Source: an uncultured Clostridia bacterium (GTDB taxonomy: Bacteria; Bacillota; Clostridia; Peptostreptococcales; Anaerovoracaceae). Taken from it: 64,000 nucleotides of DNA. The stretch covers positions 73,647 to 137,646 of the forward strand of contig CALIXS010000024.1 of assembly GCA_938046095.1 (NCBI GenBank), given 5' to 3'. The notes beneath the pieces were generated by a model. That model did no database searches and had not been told where the DNA came from. It saw only the letters and a list, made by a program, of their open reading frames with translations. How positions within the stretch are numbered: the stretch's first letter is position 1; every line of letters begins with the position of its first letter. The position numbers were made by a program, and so were the translations under genes. Below, one piece after another: positions 51,241 to 59,354 of the stretch.

Positions 51241-51774
51241 ATGGCAAGTAATAACGAACCTGCAGGCAGGATTCTGTTTACGGAAAAGGATATACGAAAA
51301 AGAGCACGGGAGATAGGTGAAGAGATAACGAAGGATTTTAAGGGTCAATCGGTTGTACTGATAGGAACTCTGAAAGGTGCTGTCATATGGATGTCTGATG
51401 TGATGAAGGAGATCGATCTTGATACGGAGGTCGATTTCGTTTCCGCAAGCAGTTACGGTTCGAGTACGACGAGCAGCGGCATCGTCAGAATAACAAAGGA
51501 TGTAAGCATGGACCTTTACGATAAGAATGTTATAATCGTAGAGGATATAATAGACACCGGAACGACGTTGAACTTCCTCAGATCGCATATAGCCGACAGA
51601 AACCCGAGGTGCATCAGGATATGCACGCTGCTCGACAAACCGTCAAGGCGTAAATGCGACGTGCAGGCTGACTACGTCGGATTTGAGGTCGAGGATCTTT
51701 TTGTAATCGGTTACGGGCTTGATTACGATCAGAAGTACAGAAATCTGCCGTATATCAGCTGTCTCGAAAGCTGA
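51241..51774 (+). CDS. hpt: Hypoxanthine phosphoribosyltransferase
   Basis: Hpt salvages hypoxanthine and guanine with PRPP. The 177-residue protein has LIGTLKGAVIWMSDVM, VDFVSASSYGSSTTSSG, the PRPP motif VIIVEDIIDTGTTLNFL and KCDVQADYVGFEVEDLFVIGYGLDYDQKYRNLPYI, as usual. AGAGGTG precedes the ATG. It has its own likely promoter and a weak terminator after it. Confidence 0.96.
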   Translation: MASNNEPAGRILFTEKDIRKRAREIGEEITKDFKGQSVVLIGTLKGAVIWMSDVMKEIDLDTEVDFVSASSYGSSTTSSGIVRITKDVSMDLYDKNVIIVEDIIDTGTTLNFLRSHIADRNPRCIRICTLLDKPSRRKCDVQADYVGFEVEDLFVIGYGLDYDQKYRNLPYISCLES

Positions 51775-51785
51775 TATGTTTATTA

Positions 51786-51814
51786 AGGACAGGGTGAACC
51801 CTGCCCTTTGTTTT
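51786..51814 (+). terminator. Weak terminator after hpt
   Basis: AGGACAGGG and CCCTGCCCT form a stem with one mismatch (51786-51794 / 51799-51807), followed by a T-rich but broken run. Confidence 0.5.
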
Positions 51815-51837
51815 GATTTTGATTACAGGAGGACGGT

Positions 51838-52500
51838 ATGCGCCCGATAAATGTTATATGGCACATAATCCTGTCGATAATAATGCCGTTTGCAATAATA
51901 ATCCTGAGCAGTAATTTAGTTTTGCGCCTGCCGGAGATGTATGTATATCATTTTAACGATACGCGCGCGCCGTCCTATGCGTCATCGCAGATCTCCGGGT
52001 CGGAATTTGCCGGTTATATAACGGGATACTTCAATTCGCCCACACAGAAGGATTTGCAGATATATGAGCAGAACGGGACGTATAAGGATTCTCTGCTCGA
52101 AAACGATGAGATAGAGGTCATGCACAGAGCCAAACACCTCATGACGGTGGGGCTGGCCGCAGGAACGGCGCTTATGGCCATATCTGTCGCGCTCTTCATA
52201 TATCTTCACCGCATAAGCACCAGAAAAGGGATGCGCATAAGCGGTAATACGGCGCTTTGTATAACTGTAGTTGAGCTGATCGCGGTTCTGATCCTCGTAA
52301 ATAATGAGGGTATGCGTTCTGCGCTGTACAGGATGTTTATAGGTACGCAGCTCAACGACGACGCGGTGATAAAGATCCTGCTGTCAAGCCCCCTGGAAAC
52401 CTCGTTTACGATATTCGAAGGAGTACTCGCGTCGGTTATGACAGCTGTATGGATGTATATAAATATAGTGACGACAAAAGAAAAGCGATTGTTTTCATAA
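51838..52500 (+). CDS. Integral membrane protein, DUF1461/TIGR01906-like
   Basis: The 220-residue protein has four clear membrane segments (about 8-30, 101-120, 140-157, 195-213) and an outer loop between the first two with an acidic/His stretch (ENDEIEVMHRAKHLM). This plan fits the DUF1461/TIGR01906 family, some members of which (Lit) rearrange acyl chains on lipoproteins. The match is from memory and the similarity is moderate, so the enzymatic role is only a guess. Lgt for lipoprotein lipidation is present at 62825. AGGAGG precedes the ATG. The next gene follows after 13 bases. Confidence 0.55.
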   Translation: MRPINVIWHIILSIIMPFAIIILSSNLVLRLPEMYVYHFNDTRAPSYASSQISGSEFAGYITGYFNSPTQKDLQIYEQNGTYKDSLLENDEIEVMHRAKHLMTVGLAAGTALMAISVALFIYLHRISTRKGMRISGNTALCITVVELIAVLILVNNEGMRSALYRMFIGTQLNDDAVIKILLSSPLETSFTIFEGVLASVMTAVWMYINIVTTKEKRLFS

Positions 52501-52513
52501 GGAGTTTAAGCAG

Positions 52514-53059
52514 ATGACGTATATTTTTCTTGCGCGCGGATTTGAAGAGATCGAGGCGCTTACCGCCGTAGACATGATGAGAAGAGCCGGAATACAGATA
52601 AGGACGGTTTCTCTGATGGAATCAAAAATGGTCTACGGAGCACACGACATAGGTGTGGAGGCGGATTTATTGTTCGGAGAGTGCGACTTTGCACATTGCA
52701 GGATGATGATTCTGCCGGGCGGTTATGAGGGCACGATGAATATGATGAACCATAGAGAATTTCTTATGCGCCTTAAGGAATACGCAGAATCCGGGGGATT
52801 TGTTGCGGCGATATGTGCTGCGCCCATGGTGCTCGCAAGGGCGTCAGTTCTGGGAGGGCACGAGGCTACCATATATGACGGGATGGAGTCCGAGCTTTTG
52901 GATGCCTCTTACGTAAAGCGTGATGTCGTCGTTTCAGGTAATGTTGTAACCGCAAGGGGTCCGGGACTTGCGACCGAGTTCGCGTCGAAGCTCATAGAAA
53001 TACTCGCAGGACGCGATGCTCTCGACGAGGTCAGGCGCGGAATGTTGATAGAGGACTGA
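52514..53059 (+). CDS. DJ-1/PfpI family protein
   Basis: The 181-residue protein has the DJ-1 fold: FLARGFEEIEALTAVDMMRRAG at the N terminus (Glu that activates the Cys), MILPGGYEGTMNM, and the nucleophile elbow FVAAICAAPMVLA with the reactive Cys, then TARGPGLATEFASKLI near the end. DJ-1-type proteins act as glyoxalase/deglycase-like or chaperone-like stress proteins; the exact activity cannot be told. It lies in a run of loosely related genes, 2 bases before the PHP gene. Confidence 0.9.
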   Translation: MTYIFLARGFEEIEALTAVDMMRRAGIQIRTVSLMESKMVYGAHDIGVEADLLFGECDFAHCRMMILPGGYEGTMNMMNHREFLMRLKEYAESGGFVAAICAAPMVLARASVLGGHEATIYDGMESELLDASYVKRDVVVSGNVVTARGPGLATEFASKLIEILAGRDALDEVRRGMLIED

Positions 53060-53061
53060 CG

Positions 53062-53823
53062 ATGGAACAAAAGGTCGATTATCACATACATACGACGTAT
53101 TCCGACGGTACGATGGAACCGGTAGACGTTGTTAAAAAATTCAGCGGTGAGGGCTACGATATAATTGCCATAACGGATCACGACGGCGTCGGAGGAATAC
53201 CTGAGGCAATGATTGCAGGCAAGGCGCTCAATATTAGAGTAGTCGGCGGTATCGAGATCGCGTCGCACTACAATACAGATGATTGCTCCGCAGAACTTCA
53301 CATCCTCGGCTACAATATAGATGATAAAAACGAGAGGCTCCTCACGGCGATAGAAAAAATCAGAAGATGGCGCGGTGAGCGCAACGAAAAAATAATAGAG
53401 CGCGCACGCGAGATGGGGTTTCCGCTCACGGAATCCGATATACCGCGCAAGCATGGAGGCTTCATAGGTAAACCGGACTTTGCGAGGGCGCTTGCGGCAA
53501 AATATCCTGACTGTGATCCTGACGAAGTGTTTTGCGGTATCCTCAAGCAGACTGTTTCCGCATACGAGGCTATCGACGTGATTCGCGAAGCGAACGGCAT
53601 TCCCGTTCTCGCCCATCCCGCAAAAACGCGAGAGCTTGCCCCTCATACCGAGGGTTTTTTCGACAGACTGTTTCCCGTGATCAGGGATCTCAGGAAGCAC
53701 GGGCTCAAAGGCCTCGAGTGCTTTCATCCCTCAGCCGACGGTGAAGAATCGATAGAGCTCGTCGGTATAGCCGAAAAACTTCACCTGCATATAACTCGGG
53801 GTTCCGACTTTCACGGACTTTGA
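53062..53823 (+). CDS. PHP-domain metal-dependent phosphoesterase
   Basis: The 253-residue protein has the PHP motifs DYHIHTTYSDGTMEP, AITDHDGVGGIPEA, GIEIASHYN, LAHPAKTRELAPH and TRGSDFHGL. Proteins of this type (YciV-like) cleave 3',5'-nucleotide bisphosphates or 5' ends of short RNAs. Substrate here is not certain. It starts 2 bases after the DJ-1 gene and ends 21 bases before glpP. Confidence 0.9.
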   Translation: MEQKVDYHIHTTYSDGTMEPVDVVKKFSGEGYDIIAITDHDGVGGIPEAMIAGKALNIRVVGGIEIASHYNTDDCSAELHILGYNIDDKNERLLTAIEKIRRWRGERNEKIIERAREMGFPLTESDIPRKHGGFIGKPDFARALAAKYPDCDPDEVFCGILKQTVSAYEAIDVIREANGIPVLAHPAKTRELAPHTEGFFDRLFPVIRDLRKHGLKGLECFHPSADGEESIELVGIAEKLHLHITRGSDFHGL

Positions 53824-53844
53824 TACCGTAGGAGAAAGGGAAAA

Positions 53845-54405
53845 ATGATGGTTGAAGATGTGACAAGAAAGAAGATCGCCGCCGCGATCAGAACGGAAAA
53901 GGATTTCAGTACGGCGCTCAGGTCGCGCGTAGATATAGTTTTTCTTCTCCATTCCAATATAGTAACAGTTAACCAGAGCGTAAAGGAAATACACAGCGCC
54001 GGCAAAAAGGTATTCGTGCATGTCGATTTTGCCGAGGGGATAGGCCGCGATAGAGCAGGCCTCGAGTTTCTTGCCAAACAGGGCGTCGACGGCATACTGA
54101 CGACGAGGACGAATATCGTTAAAATGGCAAAGGAATTCGCTCTTACGACCGTTCAGCGTTTTTTCCTTGTCGACTCTCATTCCCTTGCGACGTCGGTGGA
54201 GTCGATAAGGATTTCAAATCCTGATGTCATTGAGCTGATGCCTGGTATAGTAACAAAGAAGATAAAAGAATTCGCGGCGATGACCGATGTGCCTATCATT
54301 GCCGGAGGCATAATAGAGACCGAGCAGGAAGTCAGAGAAGCGCTTGAAGCGGGGGCGGACGTCGTATCGACGGGAGAGACTTCGCTATGGAATCTCGAAA
54401 TATAG
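53845..54405 (+). CDS. glpP: GlpP-family glycerol-3-phosphate-responsive antiterminator
   Basis: GlpP of Bacillus binds glycerol-3-phosphate and the leader RNA of glp operons to prevent termination. This 186-residue barrel-type protein has VDIVFLLHSNI, KKVFVHVDFAEGIGRDRAGLEFLA, GILTTRTNIVKMAKE, FFLVDSHSLATSVE, DVIELMPGIVTKKI and PIIAGGIIETEQEV, a good match along its length. No glpF, glpK or glpD lies in the window, so its target is elsewhere or different. The ATG has GAGAAAGGG upstream. Confidence 0.9.
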   Translation: MMVEDVTRKKIAAAIRTEKDFSTALRSRVDIVFLLHSNIVTVNQSVKEIHSAGKKVFVHVDFAEGIGRDRAGLEFLAKQGVDGILTTRTNIVKMAKEFALTTVQRFFLVDSHSLATSVESIRISNPDVIELMPGIVTKKIKEFAAMTDVPIIAGGIIETEQEVREALEAGADVVSTGETSLWNLEI

Positions 54406-54436
54406 AGCGCACAGAAGAAGACAAAGGAGAACTGGA

Positions 54437-56134
54437 ATGAAAATAATGTTTTGCGGTGCATCGTCGGGGGTCACCGGGTCGTGCCATATGATTGAAAGCG
54501 GATCACACAGGATACTTCTGGACTGCGGTCAGTTTCAGGGAGGGAAAGCGGAGGATGCTCTCAACTATGAACCGTTTCCTTTTGATCCCGCTGGTATAGA
54601 GTGCGTCGTACTTTCGCACGCTCATATCGATCATTGCGGAAGGCTTCCTCTGCTTGCAAAGAGAGGCTTTACCGGGAAAATATACTGCACGGACGCAACA
54701 GCCGATCTGCTTGGGATAATGCTCAAGGACAGTGCATATATACACGAAAAGGAAGCCGAGTGGAAGAACAGGAAAGCCGAGCGCGCCGGGCGATCGTTCG
54801 TCGAACCTTTATACACGGAGGTCGATGCAGAAGATGCACTTAAGCTCGTTACGCCTGTACTTTACGACCAGCTTATAGAGATCAATCACGATATGAGAAT
54901 CGTCTTCAATGATGCCGGACACATTCTCGGCTCCGCGATAACAGAGCTTTGGGTGAAAGAGGGCGGCAGGGAAGCGAAGATCGTTTTCTCGGGTGACCTC
55001 GGCATGACGGGAAGACCGATTCTCAGAGATCCGACGTACATCAAAAAAGCGGATTACGTTATTATGGAAACAACGTACGGAAACAGAAATCACCCTGCCA
55101 ACAGCTCGAATGTAAAGGAGCTTATAGACATAGTCATAAAAACCGTGAAACGCGGCGGAAACGTTGTTATACCTTCCTTCGCGGTGGGGCGTACGCAGGA
55201 ACTGATTTACGAATTCAACAGGTTCTACGAGGACAACAGGGAATATGACGACGATCTCGACAACGTTGTGGTATATGTAGACAGCCCGATGGCGACGACG
55301 GCTACGGAGGTGTTCAGAAGGAACTCTCAGGTATTTGATGACGAAACGAGAGAATACATTCTCAGGGGCGACAACCCGCTCGATTTTAAAAATCTGAAGT
55401 TCACAAGGTCGACGGATGAATCGAGAGCGTTGAACTTTATCAAAGAGCCGAAAGTCATCATTAGCGCGAGCGGTATGTGCGAAGCGGGACGTATAAGGCA
55501 TCATCTTAAGCATAACCTGTGGGATGCAAGAAACAGTATAGTGTTTGTCGGTTATCAGGCGCAGGGCACCCTTGGACGCACTCTGACTGACGGTGCGAAA
55601 AAGGTGACACTTTTCGGTGAAGAAATACAGGTTAATGCCGAGATACACTCCCTCGAAGGGTTTTCGGGACATGCCGATCAGGACGGGCTTCTTACGTGGA
55701 TATCGAGTTTCAGGCAGCAGCCGAAGCAGACATTTCTTGTCCACGGTGAGGATGATTCAAAAAAAGATTTCGCAAAACTCGTAAAGGACAAGCTCGGCTA
55801 CGATCCCGTCGTGGTACTGGGCAATTCGGAATTTGAACTGGATATGGAATCGTCAACGCTGCTTAATTTTGACGAGGCGAACAAAAAAGCGGTCGAATAT
55901 GATGAAATACAGGCTGTACGCAGTAAGATATCGGACATACACAACGATATGGAGCACATCCTTTACAACGCGGACCTCGCTATGGCGCAAGATATAGATG
56001 AAGACAAGATCATCAAAATCAACAATATAATTCAGGAGCTCGAAAAGGCGACGATAAACCTCGGGACAGTCGTAAACGAACGTAAGTACGACAAGGTAAT
56101 AGACACGAGCGGGATCCCCCGGGAGACCGAATAA
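54437..56134 (+). CDS. Beta-CASP metallo-beta-lactamase RNA-processing nuclease
   Basis: The 565-residue protein has the metallo-beta-lactamase motif SHAHIDHCGRLP (HxHxDH), HILGSAI, FSGDLGMTGRPI, then the beta-CASP part (VVIPSFAVGRTQELIYEF, YVDSPMATTATEVF, ISASGMCEAGRIRHHL) and RMBL motifs (EIHSLEGFSGHADQDGL; FLVHGEDDSKKDFAKLV). The family cleaves RNA, like CPSF73. A helical C-terminal extension (about 450-565) is additional. AAGGAGA and the fold start choose ATG 54437. It is distinct from RNase J. Confidence 0.92.
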   Translation: MKIMFCGASSGVTGSCHMIESGSHRILLDCGQFQGGKAEDALNYEPFPFDPAGIECVVLSHAHIDHCGRLPLLAKRGFTGKIYCTDATADLLGIMLKDSAYIHEKEAEWKNRKAERAGRSFVEPLYTEVDAEDALKLVTPVLYDQLIEINHDMRIVFNDAGHILGSAITELWVKEGGREAKIVFSGDLGMTGRPILRDPTYIKKADYVIMETTYGNRNHPANSSNVKELIDIVIKTVKRGGNVVIPSFAVGRTQELIYEFNRFYEDNREYDDDLDNVVVYVDSPMATTATEVFRRNSQVFDDETREYILRGDNPLDFKNLKFTRSTDESRALNFIKEPKVIISASGMCEAGRIRHHLKHNLWDARNSIVFVGYQAQGTLGRTLTDGAKKVTLFGEEIQVNAEIHSLEGFSGHADQDGLLTWISSFRQQPKQTFLVHGEDDSKKDFAKLVKDKLGYDPVVVLGNSEFELDMESSTLLNFDEANKKAVEYDEIQAVRSKISDIHNDMEHILYNADLAMAQDIDEDKIIKINNIIQELEKATINLGTVVNERKYDKVIDTSGIPRETE

Positions 56135-56176
56135 CAATTTTATAAATATTATTAAGTCGGGAATTGATTATTTCAG

Positions 56177-56219
56177 AAGCATCATATTTGTAGGTAATCT
56201 GCGGATATGATGCTTTTTA
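56177..56219 (+). terminator. Terminator before the Tad-like operon
   Basis: AAGCATCATAT (56177-56187) and ATATGATGCTT (56205-56215) form an 11-bp stem with a 17-base loop, followed by TTTT. Confidence 0.7.
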
Positions 56220-56241
56220 TATGGGAAAATATAGAAAAGCA

Positions 56242-56270
56242 TTGACATATATTTCCAAATATAGGAAAAT
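56242..56270 (+). promoter_or_regulatory. Predicted promoter and operator of the Tad-like operon
   Basis: TTGACA (56242-56247) and GAAAAT (56265-56270) have a 17-base spacer; the -10 is poor, which suggests activation or tight control. TTTCC (56252-56256) and GGAAA (56264-56268) make an inverted repeat inside the promoter, and GGAAAAT also occurs at 56224-56230. Confidence 0.45.
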
Positions 56271-56302
56271 GATAACAATAAAAAGGTGAAAGGAGAACCG
56301 AT

Positions 56303-56707
56303 ATGTCAAGAGAATGGCAGCAGACCAAGATGCAGGAATACGTAATGCCCTACGCGGTTTATTACCAGAGCCTGTGGGCGGTCAGAGATCTGGAGCGGAT
56401 GGAAATGAGGATAAGAGAGCTGAAAAACTCGCGCGATACGGGAGTGACTTCGTGTGTCGTTGGTGAGGGCAGGGGAACGTACGGAAACGACAGGCCGGTC
56501 GAGGGCAAGGCGCTGGAACTTGCAATGCTGGAGGAACGCGTAGAGGGCATAAAGAATGCCCTCGGAAACATTCCGTCAGCCTACCGCAAATTTGTGCTGA
56601 GCAATATAATACTCAAAAATCCCGGCTCAGCATTTCCCGATAAGATGTGGAGGGCGTGGAAACAGAGATTTTTGTTCGACGTTGCGAGAAACCTTTCGAT
56701 GATGTGA
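56303..56707 (+). CDS. Small protein resembling phage-type regulators, first gene of the Tad-like operon
   Basis: I do not firmly recognise this 134-residue protein. It starts MSREWQQTKMQEYVMPYAVYY, is helical and charged, and has a Gly-rich linker (VVGEGRGTYGNDRP). Its C-terminal part (IPSAYRKFVLSNIILKN, then MWRAWKQRFLFDVARNL) is reminiscent of small phage late regulators of the ArpU/RinA kind, from memory only. A coding role in controlling the operon is inferred from its first position. AAGGAGA precedes the ATG; the next gene starts one base after its stop. Confidence 0.6.
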   Translation: MSREWQQTKMQEYVMPYAVYYQSLWAVRDLERMEMRIRELKNSRDTGVTSCVVGEGRGTYGNDRPVEGKALELAMLEERVEGIKNALGNIPSAYRKFVLSNIILKNPGSAFPDKMWRAWKQRFLFDVARNLSMM

Positions 56708-56708
56708 T

Positions 56709-57245
56709 ATGAAAAGGAGACTTAGAACAGCGGGGCTGGTGATGCTCGCAGCGGCAGCGGCGCTTGTGATATTCTGGGAAAGCGGCGGCAGAGAACGGTT
56801 TATGTACGAAAGAATACCGGTTATGGCATCCGATGTCACGAGGGGGACGGTAATAACGGGTTCCATGATAACGCTGACTTCATCGCCCGGCGTACGCGGA
56901 TGCCTGAGTGAAGGGGACGGAGAAGATATAATAGGCATGGCGGCGAGACATGACATACATGCCGGTATGCCGATATTCGGCTCTGATCTCATAGATCCGG
57001 CAGAAGAAAGAAAAGGAAAGCTCGTCATGACGGTCCCGTCTGCGGATATAGCAAACGGCATAGCGGGGATCTGCACAGGAGATGATCTTATACTCATGTT
57101 TGACGGTGCAGAGATGGCAAAAACAAAGGTATTGTCAATTTCTGAGGACAGGGCATTCTTCGATGTCGCTCTGACGCGCGATGAGGCAGTCAGGATGAGC
57201 GAATGCTCGGCAAACGGGCGCAGGCCTGTCATAATGAGAGAGTGA
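56709..57245 (+). CDS. SAF-domain protein, CpaB/RcpC-like
   Basis: The 178-residue protein has an N-terminal membrane segment (about 7-22) and an extracytoplasmic SAF-like domain (VMASDVTRGTVITGSMI, GMAARHDIHAGMPIFGSDLI), followed by a beta-rich RcpC-like part. CpaB/RcpC proteins belong to Tad pilus assembly machines and lie close to tadZ and cpaF, as here. The family identity is good by plan and position, less by sequence. It begins directly after the regulator-like gene. Confidence 0.72.
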   Translation: MKRRLRTAGLVMLAAAAALVIFWESGGRERFMYERIPVMASDVTRGTVITGSMITLTSSPGVRGCLSEGDGEDIIGMAARHDIHAGMPIFGSDLIDPAEERKGKLVMTVPSADIANGIAGICTGDDLILMFDGAEMAKTKVLSISEDRAFFDVALTRDEAVRMSECSANGRRPVIMRE

Positions 57246-57250
57246 GCGAT

Positions 57251-57994
57251 ATGAGTGTAACAGTTGTATTTTCATCCGCTCCACGTGACGGGGCGACGAT
57301 GTGTGCCGTTTCACTTGCACAGGCGAAGGCTTCTTGCGGCGCGAGGACACTTTTGATATATGCTTCAGGGAAGCGCGGTTCATATTATGCGGGGTCATCA
57401 TTTCTGAGGTCAGTCGACGATATCAAGGCAAATATCATATCGGGCGAACTCAGAGGCGATGACGTAAAAGAGGTAACCGAACGTGCCGGAGATATAGACG
57501 TCATACCTGCCGTGCGCGATTCGTTCGGGGCATCGGGCTTTCCCGTAGATACGATCGGAAAAATAACTTCACTTTGCGAATCATACGAGGAAATAGTAGT
57601 GGATGCCGGATCCGATTTCAGCAGAGCTATGTCGGTTTCGGCGCTTAATGCAGGTGACGATATTATTTTTGTCGTGACGCAGGAGCCGCACAGCACCGAC
57701 AGCTTCAACGAGATCAAAAGGCGCGTGCTGACGCCGCTTGGTATTGAGGTTTCGGTAATAATAAACATGTTCAGGAGGGATCCGGCGCTGTTTACCAAAA
57801 ATGAGGTTGCACGCCTCACGGGTACGGGTATTTTGTCGGTACTTCCGTATTCGGAGCTCGGTATGTACGCCGAGCTGTCCGGAAAGAGCCTGATGGCTGA
57901 CAGGACGTTCAGAAAGGCGGTGGGCGGCATTGCACAGGTCGACGGTGTTCAGCCTCGAGGAATATTTAGATTCGCAAAAGATCGCAGAGGCTGA
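57251..57994 (+). CDS. tadZ: TadZ/CpaE-like protein with degenerate P-loop
   Basis: The 247-residue protein has the MinD/ParA-type fold seen in TadZ/CpaE: TVVFSSAPRDGATMCAVSLAQA at the start, YEEIVVDAGSDFSRAMSVSALNAGDDIIFVVTQE (Walker B region) and VSVIINMFRRD. The Walker A lysine is replaced (GGxGKT becomes RDGATM), so ATP hydrolysis is doubtful. TadZ places Tad machines at cell poles. Start 57251 is preferred because upstream residues do not fit. The 3' end overlaps cpaF by 50 bases. Confidence 0.78.
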   Translation: MSVTVVFSSAPRDGATMCAVSLAQAKASCGARTLLIYASGKRGSYYAGSSFLRSVDDIKANIISGELRGDDVKEVTERAGDIDVIPAVRDSFGASGFPVDTIGKITSLCESYEEIVVDAGSDFSRAMSVSALNAGDDIIFVVTQEPHSTDSFNEIKRRVLTPLGIEVSVIINMFRRDPALFTKNEVARLTGTGILSVLPYSELGMYAELSGKSLMADRTFRKAVGGIAQVDGVQPRGIFRFAKDRRG

Positions 57995-59354
57995 TCAGGT
58001 TCGTACGGATGCGTTCGATCAGATATGCGATTTGGTTGCGGACGCATTTGAAGAGGAGTGGTCGAAGGCGGACGAGTCGAATAAATCCATGAGGCTGGAG
58101 CGTGAAAAAAGAGCGATCATGGGATACGAAGACGAGCATGAACTATACATTGAGCAGATACGGGAAATACTCAAAAAGAACGGGCTTGAAGGATCCGACT
58201 TTCCCTCGTGGCACGCGTCGCTCGAACAGGCGGTATTCGCTGAAATATATGGGCTTGCAGGGCTTGACGCATGGGCATACGACAGAAGACCGGAATACGT
58301 ATTCTCTTCCTCGGCAAAGATAATCGGGGAGAGGATATACTTTCTGCTTGACGGACATACTGTTCTTCAGCCGCAGAAAATAAGCGCCGACAGGAGACTC
58401 AAGCTGAGGCGTGCGCTGCTTCTCGCGACGCCGCTGGAGAGAGCTGACAAAGGCTTTCATGAAGTATATCTGAGAAACGGTATCCGTATAACCATTTTCT
58501 CCGGCTCGAGAACAAAAGCCGATCAGGATATTATCGTTTTCAGAAAGTACGTTTTGCCGAAACTTGATTTTGAGATACTCACGGAAAGAAAAACTATACC
58601 GTGTGAGGCGATGACTCTCTTCCGGCATATGATAAAAGCGGGCTTCAATGTTTTGTTCAGCGGGCAGGTCAGATCGGGAAAAACCACATTCCTTCAGATC
58701 TGGCAGAGCATGGAGAACAGAGGTCTTGAAGGACTTGCCGTTGCGACGGACCCCGAAACGCCGTGGCACCTGATAATGCCGGATGTGCCGATAATGCAGA
58801 TCGTGGCTGACGGAGAACAGTTGGAAGCTCTGTACAAGTCTTTGCTCAGGGGCGACAACGATTACGTACTTATGGAGGAGATGAGGGATGCCGCGGCATT
58901 CAAACTCGCCGTGGACATAGCGACCTCCGGTACGTCGCGCTGTAAGGCTACGGTTCATGACGCGAGCGGGATCGACGTGCCGTACAGGATGGCGTCGGAG
59001 ATAGTAAACAGGTTCGGCGGCAATATTAACAGTACGCTTGCGAGAATATTCGGATCGTTTGATTACTGCATCGAGCTCGCAAGAGACACACGGGAAGACA
59101 GGAAGATCATGAAAGGCATATTGGAGTATGAGTATGACGACATATCGGACTGCGTCTGCGCGAGATATATATGCAGATATGATTTTGTATCGGGGAAATG
59201 GTTGTGGAGCAGCGGCAGAGGCCGGTCGAAATCAGAAAAGTATCCGCAGCAAACAACTGAAATAAAAACTTTTGAAAGAATGCTCGATGAGCTTTCGGGC
59301 GGCGTGGACAGGGGCTGGCGGATAACGCCGGCATATTACAGAGGAGCGGTATAG
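57945..59354 (+). CDS. cpaF: Type II/IV secretion ATPase, TadA/CpaF family
   Basis: The motor ATPase of Tad pilus or related secretion machines. The roughly 469-residue protein has an N-terminal helical part (about 1-120), Walker A GQVRSGKTT, Walker B YVLMEEMRDAAAF (Asp box/Glu box) and the His box RCKATVHDASGID. The normal GTGSGKTT is altered to GQVRSGKTT but keeps the Lys and Thr. A GTG at 57945 or TTG at 57930 may be the start; both lie inside tadZ. It precedes the TadB-like gene, overlapping it by one base. Confidence 0.88.
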   Translation: MFSLEEYLDSQKIAEADQVRTDAFDQICDLVADAFEEEWSKADESNKSMRLEREKRAIMGYEDEHELYIEQIREILKKNGLEGSDFPSWHASLEQAVFAEIYGLAGLDAWAYDRRPEYVFSSSAKIIGERIYFLLDGHTVLQPQKISADRRLKLRRALLLATPLERADKGFHEVYLRNGIRITIFSGSRTKADQDIIVFRKYVLPKLDFEILTERKTIPCEAMTLFRHMIKAGFNVLFSGQVRSGKTTFLQIWQSMENRGLEGLAVATDPETPWHLIMPDVPIMQIVADGEQLEALYKSLLRGDNDYVLMEEMRDAAAFKLAVDIATSGTSRCKATVHDASGIDVPYRMASEIVNRFGGNINSTLARIFGSFDYCIELARDTREDRKIMKGILEYEYDDISDCVCARYICRYDFVSGKWLWSSGRGRSKSEKYPQQTTEIKTFERMLDELSGGVDRGWRITPAYYRGAV

